Part shown: positions 35,981-45,940 of the stretch, piece by piece
Layout of the letters: each line of letters begins with the position of its first letter
Position numbering within the stretch: the first letter of the stretch is position 1
NCBI GenBank assembly: GCA_011050085.1
Contig: DRGL01000027.1
Span: forward strand, 98,517-162,516
Direction of reading: 5' to 3'
Origin: Pricia antarctica
GTDB lineage: Bacteria; Bacteroidota; Bacteroidia; Flavobacteriales; Flavobacteriaceae
DNA length: 64,000 nucleotides
Position numbers and translations under genes: made by a program
The notes under the pieces: generated by a model
What the model was told of the DNA's origin: nothing
What the model saw: only the letters and a program-made list of their open reading frames with translations
The model's database searches: none

Positions 35981-37453
35981 TTATTCCACGTTCAAATATG
36001 TACCTTGGTCAAAAGTAAAGACATCGGATGGGGTTCTTGCTGTTTCGATTATTTTTTTCATTTCCGCTACTATTTCGGTATTGTCGGTTGCTACATCATT
36101 TTCCTCGCCCGAATCTTCCTCTACGTTATAAAGTTCCAAGGGTTCATCAGGCTGATCAAATACATTGTATTTTACCGCTTTCCATTTTCCTTTGCGAACC
36201 GCTTGACGGCCCCCTTTTTCATGGAACTCCCAATAGAGATATTCATGCTCCTTTTGATGCTCAATTTCCCCCAAGAGCGTTGGCAAGAACGAAATACCGT
36301 CGATATCATTGGGAAAGTCTACCCCTGCAATATTTGAAAAGGTTGGCAGTACGTCCCAAAAAGCGGATATATGGTCGGTTTTAGTTCCCGGTTTTATCTT
36401 TCCGGGCCAATTTACGATCATAGGTACTCGAATGCCACCTTCGTACAGATCGCGCTTAACACCTTTGAAAGGACCGTTGCTGTTAAAAAATTCCGGATCA
36501 GCACCGCCTTCTTCGTGAGGCCCGTTATCAGAGGTAAAAACGATAATTGTCTTATCGGCAATTCCTAAACTTTCAACCTTCTCTATGATTTCGCCAACTT
36601 GGCTGTCGAGCAAGTCGACCATGGCCGCAAAAGCTGCATGGGTCTCTACCTGCGAGCGGTAAGGTCCCAGGTTGAAATCCGGTCCTTCATCTACGCCGTT
36701 AAATTCCTTTTCGGGTGGATATTTTTCACGGTGCTTCTCCATATATTCTTCCGGTGCGGCAAGTTCAGCGTGAGGAATGATAGAGGGTACATAGAGAAAA
36801 AACGGCTTATCTTTATTTTTCTCAATAAATTTGAGGGCTTCATTTTGAATAAGTTCAGGCGCATAAACCCCTTTTTCACCCTCAGCATTTTTTGACAGTA
36901 TTATGGAATCGTTGTTCGACCAAAGGTGATAGGGATAATAATTATGCCCTAGGCGTTGGCAATTATATCCATAAAAGGTGTCGAACCCCTGATTGAGGGG
37001 ATCGCCCTCCGAGCCGGGAAATCCAAGTCCCCATTTACCGAACGCGCCAGTGGCATACCCTGCTTTTTTTAGTGCCTCGGCCAAGGTAAAGGTGTCGTCC
37101 GGAATCGGGTATTGCCCCTCCGGCTGTATTTCTTTGTTACCACGGACAACTGTATGGCCTGTATGCATGCCGGTCATCAACGCCGAACGGGAAGGGGCAC
37201 AGACGGTACTGCCGGAATAATGCTGGGTAAATAGCATTCCCTCAGATGCTAGTTTATCGATATTGGGAGTTTCAAATTTTTCCTGGCCGTAACAACTTAA
37301 GTCACCGTAGCCCAAATCATCTGCAAGAATGTAAATTATGTTGGGCGAACTGATTTCCTCATTTGAAATCATTTCCTTTTTCTGTTCATTGCAGGAAATC
37401 ACCATTAGTAATATTAAAATAGGAATGAATGCAATTATTTTTCTGAAATTCAT
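35981..37453 (-). CDS. Sulfatase, lipoprotein (PUL B)
   Basis: 490 residues with lipoprotein signal (IIAFIPILILLMVISC). Core: NIIYILADDLGYGDLSCYGQEKFETPNIDKLASEGMLFTQHY, formylglycine site C85-A-P-S-R, HTGHTVVRGN, AFGKWGLGFPG, IIPHAELAAPEEYM, FTSDNGPHEEGGAD, KRDLYEGGIRVPMIVNWPGKI. This is the arylsulfatase A-like branch widespread in marine Bacteroidetes. It is 24 bp downstream of the next sulfatase and likely co-transcribed with it. Confidence 0.93.
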   Translation of the reverse strand: MNFRKIIAFIPILILLMVISCNEQKKEMISNEEISSPNIIYILADDLGYGDLSCYGQEKFETPNIDKLASEGMLFTQHYSGSTVCAPSRSALMTGMHTGHTVVRGNKEIQPEGQYPIPDDTFTLAEALKKAGYATGAFGKWGLGFPGSEGDPLNQGFDTFYGYNCQRLGHNYYPYHLWSNNDSIILSKNAEGEKGVYAPELIQNEALKFIEKNKDKPFFLYVPSIIPHAELAAPEEYMEKHREKYPPEKEFNGVDEGPDFNLGPYRSQVETHAAFAAMVDLLDSQVGEIIEKVESLGIADKTIIVFTSDNGPHEEGGADPEFFNSNGPFKGVKRDLYEGGIRVPMIVNWPGKIKPGTKTDHISAFWDVLPTFSNIAGVDFPNDIDGISFLPTLLGEIEHQKEHEYLYWEFHEKGGRQAVRKGKWKAVKYNVFDQPDEPLELYNVEEDSGEENDVATDNTEIVAEMKKIIETARTPSDVFTFDQGTYLNVE

Positions 37454-37477
37454 TTTGTTTATATTTATAAGTAGTTT

Positions 37478-38899
37478 TTATTTTTTTGATACGTAGAGAG
37501 GATTCAATTCTGTAGGGATAGTAGCATTTATATCATTCTGCCAATCTGTTAATTTTTTCATTAAACCCGCTACTTTTTTGGGTTCTTTTTCTGCTAAATT
37601 GTTTCTTTCTCCAGGATCATTAGGCAAATAATAGAGTTCTACACCCTGATCTTCGAAGTACCAATGTAATTTCCACCCTTTAAATAAAATAGTGGAACCA
37701 GGTCTTGTTCGAAACAAAGGATCACGACCATCATCTTTAGCTTCATCATAGCTTTGGAGATAAATGGGAAAATGCCAAAAAATAGGTTTTGACTGTATTG
37801 TATCTCCTTTCAGGATGGGGAGAATACTGTTTCCATCCAAAGTTATTTCGGTTAATTCTATGCCCAAAACTTCTTTAAAAGTTGGAAAGAAGTCTATATT
37901 AATAATTGGTTGGTCCGAAATCGATCCTGGATTTATTTTACCAGGCCAACGAATTATACATGGTACACGGGTACCGCCCTCATAATACGACCCTTTTCCA
38001 GCACGCAGTGGTGCTTGGGGAGAAATTGAACGTATACCTCCATTATCAGAGGTAAATACTACCATAGTATTATTGGCCAAACCTAAAATATCTAATTCTT
38101 TAAGAAGTCTACCAACATTTGAATCCATAGTTTCAACCATAGCCGCATATGTCGCATCTATTTCCAAAGGGTTGTTGACTTTTTGTCTATACTTTTGGAT
38201 TAGTTTTTCCTTAGCCATTATTGGAGTATGAACTGAATAAAAAGGGAGGTATAAAAAAAAAGGTCTGTTTTTGTTTTTATGTAAAAACTTTATTGCCTCA
38301 CTGGTCAAACGATCAGTCAAATGTTCTCCTTTAGGACCATTTTTAATATTATCTATCTTATATGGACTAAAATATCCATCCTTTCCTGGATTACCTTTAA
38401 GACTGCCTCCTACATTGATATCGAAACCTTGATCCAAGGGATTCTTTCCTAAATGCCATTTCCCAAAAGTTCCAGTAGTATATCCTGCTTTTTTGAAAAG
38501 ATCGGCTAAAGTAAATACATCAGATTTAAGGGAGTCAGTGTTTTCAATAGGTATAAGTTTTCTAGTTGAATCCTCTCCTCTTGCTGATGGGCTTACTGTA
38601 TAAATTCCATGTCTTGGTGTATATTGGCCTGTCATTAAACATGCTCGGCTTGGAGCACAATTTGATGCACTTGCATAGGCATTGGTAAATGTCATACCCA
38701 TTTTAGAAAATTGGTCTATGTTTGGCGTTTCAAAATAGCCATTGTCCATAAATCCTAAATCTTTCCAACCTAAATCATCTACGTTAATATAGATGACATT
38801 TGGTAGGTTATTTACAGATTCTGTTTTTGTGACATCTTCTTTAGAGGAATTAAAAATTGTTCCAATTAATGAAATATATAAAATAAGTAAGTTCCTCAT
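37478..38899 (-). CDS. Sulfatase (PUL B, AT-rich)
   Basis: 473 residues with a short hydrophobic N-terminus (RNLLILYISLIGTIFN) as signal. Core: NVIYINVDDLGWKDLGFMDNGYFETPNIDQFSKMG, formylglycine site C81-A-P-S-R, HTPIMAKEKLIQKY, FTSDNGGIRSISPQAPLRAGKGSYYEGGTRVPCIIRWPGKI, DGNSILPILKG. This matches the iduronate-2-sulfatase/arylsulfatase-like branch (inference). Base composition is clearly more AT-rich than that of the sulfatases at 29-35 kb and matches the adjacent susD, susC, fecR and sigma genes, so it likely arrived with them. Confidence 0.93.
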   Translation of the reverse strand: MRNLLILYISLIGTIFNSSKEDVTKTESVNNLPNVIYINVDDLGWKDLGFMDNGYFETPNIDQFSKMGMTFTNAYASASNCAPSRACLMTGQYTPRHGIYTVSPSARGEDSTRKLIPIENTDSLKSDVFTLADLFKKAGYTTGTFGKWHLGKNPLDQGFDINVGGSLKGNPGKDGYFSPYKIDNIKNGPKGEHLTDRLTSEAIKFLHKNKNRPFFLYLPFYSVHTPIMAKEKLIQKYRQKVNNPLEIDATYAAMVETMDSNVGRLLKELDILGLANNTMVVFTSDNGGIRSISPQAPLRAGKGSYYEGGTRVPCIIRWPGKINPGSISDQPIINIDFFPTFKEVLGIELTEITLDGNSILPILKGDTIQSKPIFWHFPIYLQSYDEAKDDGRDPLFRTRPGSTILFKGWKLHWYFEDQGVELYYLPNDPGERNNLAEKEPKKVAGLMKKLTDWQNDINATIPTELNPLYVSKK

Positions 38900-39014
38900 G
38901 TATAAATCTATTTGAGTTGATATCCCTGTCAGTATTATGAAGAAATTTCATTCAAAAAGAGGCAAGACCATTAGGAAATGCCTCTAATTAAAAATAAACT
39001 AACCCAACATTCTT

Positions 39015-40535
39015 CTATCTATATCCATTATTGGTAGGGTCTGATTCTAACAATGCTGGATTCAAAATAAATTCTTCTGGTGGAATTGGTAGTAATATAT
39101 GATAAGGTTGTATGTTCGCTGCTGGATTGTACACACGGTATTCCGTATTTTTTACAACATCCAATAATATACCCCACCGAATTAAATCCATCCTCCGATG
39201 CCCTTCTGCACCGAGTTCCCATTTTCTTTCATCATAAATAGCTTCCCTAAAACCTTCCTTGGATAAACCAGATAGTGGTTGGTCTGGTTCATAAGCTCTT
39301 TCCCTTACCCTGTTTATGTATTGATATGCACTTGAAGGACCATTTAATTCGTTTTCAGCTTCGGCTGCCATAAGATAAACGTCAGCCATTCTAAAAATTA
39401 TCTTATTATCACCGTGATTCCCCCTAGGTGAATTTATTTGATCCAAGTTATACATCTTCGGTATATAAGGGAAATTGAGTTCAAAACCTAAGTACTCAGT
39501 TTGCACGTTCATAGGCCTTCGTAAATCATCTAAAGGAAATTTATTTGCAAAATCAGGTAGAGCAATTGAAAGACCATATCCTGTGTAGCCCTCATTTCTA
39601 TCGGCTAATGCATTGCTTAACTCGTCCTGTTTTTTTGGGTCTTTTGGTTCATCCCTAATTCGTGGAGTGAAATGATCTGGCCAGTCATTTGGATTAACAT
39701 TTAATACATAATCCATTTCCCAAATGTTTTCTTGGTTATATTCATTATTGGGATTAAAAACTGCAGCGTAGTCATCTAATAAATCGTGGGGGGAATTGTT
39801 AATAATTTCTACAGCTTTGTCTCTTGCCTGTTCCCATTTTTGCTGAATTAAATAAATTTTAACCATAACAGTGGCAGCAACCCATTTACTTACTCTTCCT
39901 AGCTCATTTGATTCGTAAGAGTTAGGTAAAAATTCCTGAGCCCTTTGCAAATCAACCAAAATTTCATTCCGTATCGTAGTTTTATCGAATCTTGGGAGTA
40001 TCTGTATTTCGGCAATAGGTAAATTATCGCGATAATAGGGAACATCTCCCCATAGATTTGTTAAATGATAATATGCGTAAGATCGTAGAAATAAAGTTTC
40101 TCCTTCAATTTTATTCTTTTCACCAATAGTTATGGTCTCATTTAATGCCAATTGTTCTAAAATCGTGTTACTATTAAGTATTATTGAATAAAGATCTTGC
40201 CAAGTAATAGGAGCACCCGCTCCTTGATCTATAGCGCTAATATTACCTTCACTCAATGTGTAGGATTGAATAGGTTCTACTTGTCCAAAAACCCTATTCG
40301 GACCTATTACATCGGCACCATTTTCATAGAAGCGATCTAAACCTATCTTACCATGTAATGAATTCAATTTGTATGTGTCGTACAGTCCAATGATGGCCAG
40401 ATTAAATTCGCTTGCAGTTGAGAAGAAGTTACTTGGAGAAACTATCGCCCTCGGTTCTTCCTCAAGAAAAGAGTCGCATCCAAAAAACAAACTCACGGCA
40501 ATAATTATTAATAAATATTTTTTTAAAAGTTTCAT
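39015..40535 (-). CDS. susD: SusD/RagB-family lipoprotein (PUL B)
   Basis: 506 residues from the inner ATG at 40533-40535, chosen because the lipoprotein signal KKYLLIIIAVSLFFGC begins there; the longer frame would overlap susC. SusD features: CDSFLEEEPRAIVSPSNFFSTASEFNLAIIGLYDTYKL, EGETLFLRSYAYYHLTNLWGDVPYY, YDERKWELGAEGHRRMDLIRWGIL and the C-terminal LLPIPPEEFILNP. It sits 46 bp after susC. Expected surface-exposed substrate binder of the PUL B transporter. Confidence 0.96.
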   Translation of the reverse strand: MKLLKKYLLIIIAVSLFFGCDSFLEEEPRAIVSPSNFFSTASEFNLAIIGLYDTYKLNSLHGKIGLDRFYENGADVIGPNRVFGQVEPIQSYTLSEGNISAIDQGAGAPITWQDLYSIILNSNTILEQLALNETITIGEKNKIEGETLFLRSYAYYHLTNLWGDVPYYRDNLPIAEIQILPRFDKTTIRNEILVDLQRAQEFLPNSYESNELGRVSKWVAATVMVKIYLIQQKWEQARDKAVEIINNSPHDLLDDYAAVFNPNNEYNQENIWEMDYVLNVNPNDWPDHFTPRIRDEPKDPKKQDELSNALADRNEGYTGYGLSIALPDFANKFPLDDLRRPMNVQTEYLGFELNFPYIPKMYNLDQINSPRGNHGDNKIIFRMADVYLMAAEAENELNGPSSAYQYINRVRERAYEPDQPLSGLSKEGFREAIYDERKWELGAEGHRRMDLIRWGILLDVVKNTEYRVYNPAANIQPYHILLPIPPEEFILNPALLESDPTNNGYR

Positions 40536-40581
40536 GTTTTTTATTTTAAATCTATTAACTAAACGTTGTTTCTCTATAAAT

Positions 40582-43500
40582 TCAAAATTGAATTTTAGTC
40601 CCGACGGAAATGGTTCTAGAACTAGGATATTGGCCTCTTGAAAATCCGGAAGAAAGGTTGTCACTATCTTTGCCAAATTGGCTTGTTTCAGGATCTTTCA
40701 ACCTAAAGTCCGATAAAACGAAAAGATTTGTACCCACCATATATAGATTAATACCCTTAAGACTTTTCATTCCCAGTTTATCTACAGGAATGTTGTAAGC
40801 AAGTCTTAGACTTTTAAGTCGAAGATGTGAACCATCTTCTATCATTGCCGAATTACTAAAAACTTCCGATAATGAGGCGACTGTTCCTGCTCTAGGAATA
40901 TTTGAGGTTGGATTTTCAGGAGTCCAACGATTTACTGTTTCTTTATACTTTGTTAGTTCAGGTCTACCGAATAATGCAGTTTGCGTAAGGCTATTAAACA
41001 CCTCGTTACCCGAAGTACCTTGAATGAAAAAGTCCAAATCAATATTTTTATAGGAAAGCGTATTACCTATTCCATAATAAAAATCAGGTTGTGGACTGCC
41101 CAATACTACAAAATCAAGCTCATTTATCTGTCCATCGCCATTGGTGTCATCAAATCGTGGACCGCCTACATCTTGACTTCCCCCAATTCCCGCTTGATCA
41201 ATTTCTTCTTGTGATTTCCAAGTTCCAAGATACCGCACTCCGGTAAATACCGGTACGGTTTCACCAACTATTAGTCGCGCACCAGTACCTCCTTGTTCAG
41301 CAGGTGTTGCCAAGTTTATAAAGTCAACTCCCCCTAAATCGGTAACCTTATTTCTATTGCCAGATAATGAAAGAGATGTTGACCATTGAAAGTTATTGTT
41401 GGATACATTAATACTATTAATTAAGAATTCCATTCCAGTATTCTCAATTTTCCCTAAATTTTGAAGTTTACTTACAAACCCAGTTTGTCTAGGTAATTGG
41501 GCATTCAGCAATAAGTCCTCTGTTTCTTTCTTATAGTAATCTACCTCAATGGAAAGTCTGTTATCGAAAAACCCCATTTCTAATCCAATGTCAAGTTGCT
41601 TTGTAGTTTCCCATTTAAGTTCTGGATTCTCGGGACGTCCAAGATTAACACCAGGATTTTCAGAGCCATTAAAAGTGGTATTTGCCGCATCTAGAAGTGC
41701 TAACGTTCTATAAGAGGGAATCGCCTGACTTCCTGATAAACCAAAACTTGCCCTTAATTTTAAGTTGCTAAAAACCTCCAGATTCTTAATGAATTCTTCT
41801 TCTGATAATTTCCAAGCGAAAGCACCAGATGGAAATAAGGCATATTTGTTACCAGGTGCAAAACGGGATGAACCATCTACCCTACCCACTAGTGTAAACA
41901 AATATTTGTCATTCAATGAATAATTAATTCTTCCCAGCCAAGAGGCTAGTTGAAAAGAGTTATAACCAGAGCCTACATTATTTCGAGTCGGATCTGCTCC
42001 GAAGCCCAAGTTATTAAAACCTGTAGCATCGTTTGACAAACCAAAGGATTGGGAAATACTAGACTCAAATTCTGATTTTTGAAGCGTAAAACCTGCTAGT
42101 ACAGTCAATCGGTCTTTTTCACCTATATCAGTGCTATACGTAACTGTATTTTCATTTATATAACTAACGCTCAAAGAATTGTCCACCCTTGCATCTCCAC
42201 CATTGTTTATAATAAGATTATTGGGTAATGCACCAGGGTTAAATCGATTTTGTTTAAAATCATTAATTTCAGGACTAAACGTGGACTTGAAAACTATTTT
42301 TTCCCATGGCCTGAATTCAACATAAGCGTTCCCCAAGATGTTCGTTACAAGATTATGATTTTGTCTTAATGTAATGTCAGCTTCGTAGTTAGGAGATATA
42401 CCATCTGTAATTGGATCTAAAGCTGTGAAATTACCAGCATCATCAAAAATCGCCCTGTTCGGAGTAGTTGAAACATACAAAGCATCTATATTGAATTTAG
42501 GATTTTCTTGCCTTAATCTAGAAATGTTCATTCGAAAACCTACCTTGAATTTTTCTGATAGTTTGATGTCCATATTTGAACGAAAAACATATTTTTTAAT
42601 TCCACTAGACCTAATTAAACCTTCCTGATTGAAATAATTACCTGAAATATAATAATTGGTATTTCTACTTTCTGAAACTCCAGATACAGATACATCTACA
42701 TTGGTTACAGGAGCTGCTTGGGTAACTTGGTCTACCCAGTCAACGTTAGGTACGTTATCTAAATTTGGAAAAGGAAGGGCCGAGCCTCTAAATTCAGCGT
42801 CCTCGTTGGCATAGGCGGCATGTTCTTGTCCATCAAGAAAATCTACTTGGGTAACTATTGATTGTAAGCCTGTGTATGTATTGATGGATACATTCGGCTC
42901 ACCTGGAGTTGCACCTAATCCACTTTTAGTGGTTACAAGAATTACTCCATTAGCACCTCTAGTTCCATAAATAGAAACAGCAACTGCATCCTTTAAGATA
43001 TCAATTGATTGAATGTCATTGGTATTAAGATTACTCAAGTTATAATCCGTTCCAACAATAATACCATCAATTACCCATAAAGGTTCATTATTTCCTTGAA
43101 TAGAATTACCCCCTCTAATACGAATGGTTGTTGCGGCTCCTGGTTCTCCACTAATTTGAGAAACTTGAACCCCAGAAGCTCTTCCTTGTAAGGTTTGATC
43201 TACTCTAGCCGCTGGTAGGTTTGCGAGCTCATCACCACTTACCTTGCTTACGGAACCTGTAAGGTCTTTTCGCCGAACTTCTCCATATCCAATAACTACA
43301 ACTTCATCTAAAGCTGAGGAATCATTCTCCAATACTACATTTATTACAGATTTACCATTAATTGGAAATTCCATAGTTTTAAAGCCTAAATAGGAAAATA
43401 CTAGGGTGTTGCCACCATCAGGAACATTAAGCTCGTAATTTCCGTCAAAATCAGATTGTACACCTACTGCAGTTCCCTTCACTAGTACGTTGGCGCCCGG

Positions 43501-43986
43501 TAATGGAACACCCTCAGAATCTGTTATAGTTCCACTAACTCTTATTTCCTGAACCGGTTTGGTGATACCTGCCCTATTAGTGACTTTTTCAATAACCTTT
43601 TCATTAGTATATCCCTCTCTTTTGAGAATAATCTGTTTTTCCCTAATTACATAAGTTATATCAGAACCAGAAAATAATTTTTTTAATACACTTTTGAGTG
43701 GTTCATCGTTAGCTTTTAGGGAAATTAGCCTATTGGTGTCAATTTCATTGTGATTATAAAGAAAACTGTATTCAGTTTCCTTCTCAATTTTTTCAAAAAC
43801 ATCTGTAATTTTAGTGTTGGTAAGGTTACAGGAAACCTTGGTGTTTTGAGAATAAGTGTTGGCTTGTGTCGAAAAAATTGAAACTAAGAAAAGAATAGTA
43901 GTTAGTTTCATGGCTAGACTGAAAGTTGGTTTATAGGATTTCAAATGTCCTATAGGAGCATCATTTTTCATATTTTTGTTTATCAT
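40582..43986 (-). CDS. susC: SusC/RagA-type TonB-dependent transporter with STN domain (PUL B)
   Basis: 1134 residues. Signal segment (AMKLTTILFLVSIFSTQANTYS), STN domain (about 55-120, TKITDVFEKIEKETEYSFLYNHNEIDTNRLISLKAN), carboxypeptidase-D-like domain (about 150-235, SGTITDSEGVPLPGANVLVKGTAVGVQSDFDGNYEL), DEVVVIGYGEVRRKDLTGSV, plug (EPLWVIDGIIVGTDYNLSNLNTNDIQSIDILKDAVAVSIYGTRGANGVILVTTKSG) and barrel. It is 11 bp after fecR. The STN domain again links transport to sigma control. Confidence 0.96.
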   Translation of the reverse strand: MINKNMKNDAPIGHLKSYKPTFSLAMKLTTILFLVSIFSTQANTYSQNTKVSCNLTNTKITDVFEKIEKETEYSFLYNHNEIDTNRLISLKANDEPLKSVLKKLFSGSDITYVIREKQIILKREGYTNEKVIEKVTNRAGITKPVQEIRVSGTITDSEGVPLPGANVLVKGTAVGVQSDFDGNYELNVPDGGNTLVFSYLGFKTMEFPINGKSVINVVLENDSSALDEVVVIGYGEVRRKDLTGSVSKVSGDELANLPAARVDQTLQGRASGVQVSQISGEPGAATTIRIRGGNSIQGNNEPLWVIDGIIVGTDYNLSNLNTNDIQSIDILKDAVAVSIYGTRGANGVILVTTKSGLGATPGEPNVSINTYTGLQSIVTQVDFLDGQEHAAYANEDAEFRGSALPFPNLDNVPNVDWVDQVTQAAPVTNVDVSVSGVSESRNTNYYISGNYFNQEGLIRSSGIKKYVFRSNMDIKLSEKFKVGFRMNISRLRQENPKFNIDALYVSTTPNRAIFDDAGNFTALDPITDGISPNYEADITLRQNHNLVTNILGNAYVEFRPWEKIVFKSTFSPEINDFKQNRFNPGALPNNLIINNGGDARVDNSLSVSYINENTVTYSTDIGEKDRLTVLAGFTLQKSEFESSISQSFGLSNDATGFNNLGFGADPTRNNVGSGYNSFQLASWLGRINYSLNDKYLFTLVGRVDGSSRFAPGNKYALFPSGAFAWKLSEEEFIKNLEVFSNLKLRASFGLSGSQAIPSYRTLALLDAANTTFNGSENPGVNLGRPENPELKWETTKQLDIGLEMGFFDNRLSIEVDYYKKETEDLLLNAQLPRQTGFVSKLQNLGKIENTGMEFLINSINVSNNNFQWSTSLSLSGNRNKVTDLGGVDFINLATPAEQGGTGARLIVGETVPVFTGVRYLGTWKSQEEIDQAGIGGSQDVGGPRFDDTNGDGQINELDFVVLGSPQPDFYYGIGNTLSYKNIDLDFFIQGTSGNEVFNSLTQTALFGRPELTKYKETVNRWTPENPTSNIPRAGTVASLSEVFSNSAMIEDGSHLRLKSLRLAYNIPVDKLGMKSLKGINLYMVGTNLFVLSDFRLKDPETSQFGKDSDNLSSGFSRGQYPSSRTISVGTKIQF

Positions 43987-43997
43987 GGGCTTAATTT

Positions 43998-45155
43998 TTA
44001 AGGTTGGTTAATCATTATTTTTTCACCATCAATTATAAAATCAAATTTTTTGTTTTCGGCAAAAGAACTTAGAACTTCTACAATACTTTCATCATTGAAT
44101 GATGCTGTATATACTTGTTCGTCAAGCTCTTTATAATTATTTTCGATTGTAACATTAAAATTTCGTTCAAGTCGTTTGATTATGTTTTTGAATGGTAAAT
44201 TTTTGATTATAAGTTTGCCTGAAGTCCAACTTGTATAGATATTGGTGTCAACATCTTCAATATTTGCCTTTCCACTTAGATTGTCCCACTCTGCTTTAAA
44301 ACCTGGCTTGAGCAAAAGTGGTGAATTGACTTTTCCTAAATTATTTCCATTACTAGTTAAGCTCACTGATCCTTCCACCAAAACAGTATTTATAAATGAA
44401 TCTTCAGGATACGCGCTCACATTGAATTCTGTGCCGAGAACTGTTACATCCATTCCTGAGGTACTTACAACAAAGGGATTTAACTTGTCCTCACTAACGT
44501 CAAAAAATGCCTCGCCTTTTAAGAATACTTCCCTTTTCTTCCCTTTTTGAAAATTTACCGGATACTTTAGGGAGGAACCAGCATTTAAATGTACTAACGT
44601 GCCATCGGACAATGTGATTTCAAATCTTTTGCCAAAGGGTATGGTTAAAGTGTTGTATATTAATTTTCCTTCTGGTTTTGAATTCTGATAATTCAATTTA
44701 TTGCCTTCTTTTTTGCCCATAACGTTGCCCTGAGCATCAGTAATAGGTTTCTCGCCCTCAACGGACAAAAAGTGAATTTCTCCATTATCAAATTGTAATC
44801 TGATTACATCCAAATCACTTTTTACAGTCCGTTCAAAAGGTATTGTTAATTGATTATAACCATAAATCGCTAAAATCATTAAACCTGTAAAAATTGCTGC
44901 AATTTTTAGTAATGGCTGTAAATTAAAACGGTTACCTTTTTTAAGGTCATATTTTTGCATGACCTTTTTCCAAGAGGTTTCAACATCAATATTTTCCAAA
45001 TCAGAAATATTAACTCCTTTGTGATAAAGGTGTTTTAATTTTAAGAATAATTCTTTATTCGTTTCTGAATCACTTAACCATTTATCAAGGATTTTCGTTT
45101 CCTCATCGGATATGGTCATTTTAAATTTTTTAATGACCAATTGTATAATTTTCAT
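43998..45155 (-). CDS. fecR: FecR-type anti-sigma factor (PUL B)
   Basis: 385 residues. Cytoplasmic helices, one membrane span (LLKIAAIFTGLMILAIYGYNQL, about 83-104), then the FecR domain with NTLTIPFGKRFEITLSDGTLVHLNAGSSLKYPVNF and LKGEAFFDVSEDKLNPFVVSTSGMDVTVLGTEFNVSAYPED and a C-terminal domain ending FIIDGEKIMINQP. The order sigma-fecR-susC-susD on one strand suggests one operon under the cognate sigma factor. Confidence 0.94.
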   Translation of the reverse strand: MKIIQLVIKKFKMTISDEETKILDKWLSDSETNKELFLKLKHLYHKGVNISDLENIDVETSWKKVMQKYDLKKGNRFNLQPLLKIAAIFTGLMILAIYGYNQLTIPFERTVKSDLDVIRLQFDNGEIHFLSVEGEKPITDAQGNVMGKKEGNKLNYQNSKPEGKLIYNTLTIPFGKRFEITLSDGTLVHLNAGSSLKYPVNFQKGKKREVFLKGEAFFDVSEDKLNPFVVSTSGMDVTVLGTEFNVSAYPEDSFINTVLVEGSVSLTSNGNNLGKVNSPLLLKPGFKAEWDNLSGKANIEDVDTNIYTSWTSGKLIIKNLPFKNIIKRLERNFNVTIENNYKELDEQVYTASFNDESIVEVLSSFAENKKFDFIIDGEKIMINQP

Positions 45156-45239
45156 CTGAAGAAATTAGTGATTTAGATAATCCTATTATCTTTAAGGGTA
45201 AAAACTTTTAATTTAGGGTAGTGAAAAAATGAAATATTT

Positions 45240-45767
45240 TTAATAAAAAAGGCAAAGTATTACAGTAACTAAAGAAGATGAGATTTTTTCCATGTTGTTG
45301 CGAAGATTGGTGTAGGCCTTTTTCATGTGGTATTTTACTGTGTTGACAGATATTCCCATGGTTTCAGCAACATATTTATATTTTTGCCTTTCAAATGTGC
45401 ATAGTTTGAAAACGGTTTTTGTCGAATTTGGAAGAGATTCGATTATTGCTAAAATTTGAAGTACTGTTTCATTTTGTATTAAAGTTTGTTCAGTGGATTG
45501 AATAATTATATCATTATCGGATAATCTCGCAAACTTTCTTTTCCTTTTTTTAATAATAAGACATTTGTGTCTTATTGCTGAACAGATGTAGGCTCTTAAA
45601 TCTAATATTTCCTTTCCTTTATTACTTAATAATATGCTTACACAGATATCCTGAACAACCTCTTCAGCTTCAATTCGGTCCTGTAGGTAGGTAAAACATA
45701 GTAAGCACCATTGATCATAATGTTGTTTGAAAATTTTTTCTAAATCTGTTGAGATACTTTCTTTCAA
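45240..45767 (-). CDS. ECF-type RNA polymerase sigma factor (PUL B)
   Basis: 175 residues. Region 2: IFKQHYDQWCLLCFTYLQDRIEAEEVVQDICVSILLSNKG; region 4: IIESLPNSTKTVFKLCTFERQKYKYVAETMGISVNTVKYHMKKAYTNLRNNM. Short and somewhat diverged from the other two sigma factors in the window, but the HTH and region 2 helices are clear. It is the first gene of the PUL B operon, 84 bp upstream of fecR. Confidence 0.92.
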   Translation of the reverse strand: MKESISTDLEKIFKQHYDQWCLLCFTYLQDRIEAEEVVQDICVSILLSNKGKEILDLRAYICSAIRHKCLIIKKRKRKFARLSDNDIIIQSTEQTLIQNETVLQILAIIESLPNSTKTVFKLCTFERQKYKYVAETMGISVNTVKYHMKKAYTNLRNNMEKISSSLVTVILCLFY

Positions 45768-45940
45768 TTTTAAAATCTTGATATAAGTATAATATTTAAT
45801 ACGAAATTCTCGCTAAATCTAATAGAAATTATAAATTTGACAAAATAATTGTAAAAATTCATTAAAATTTTATTTCTCAATAAGATGAAGTTTACGATAC
45901 TCTCGATGTGTAAGATAGCTTAAATATGTCTTTAAATTGA

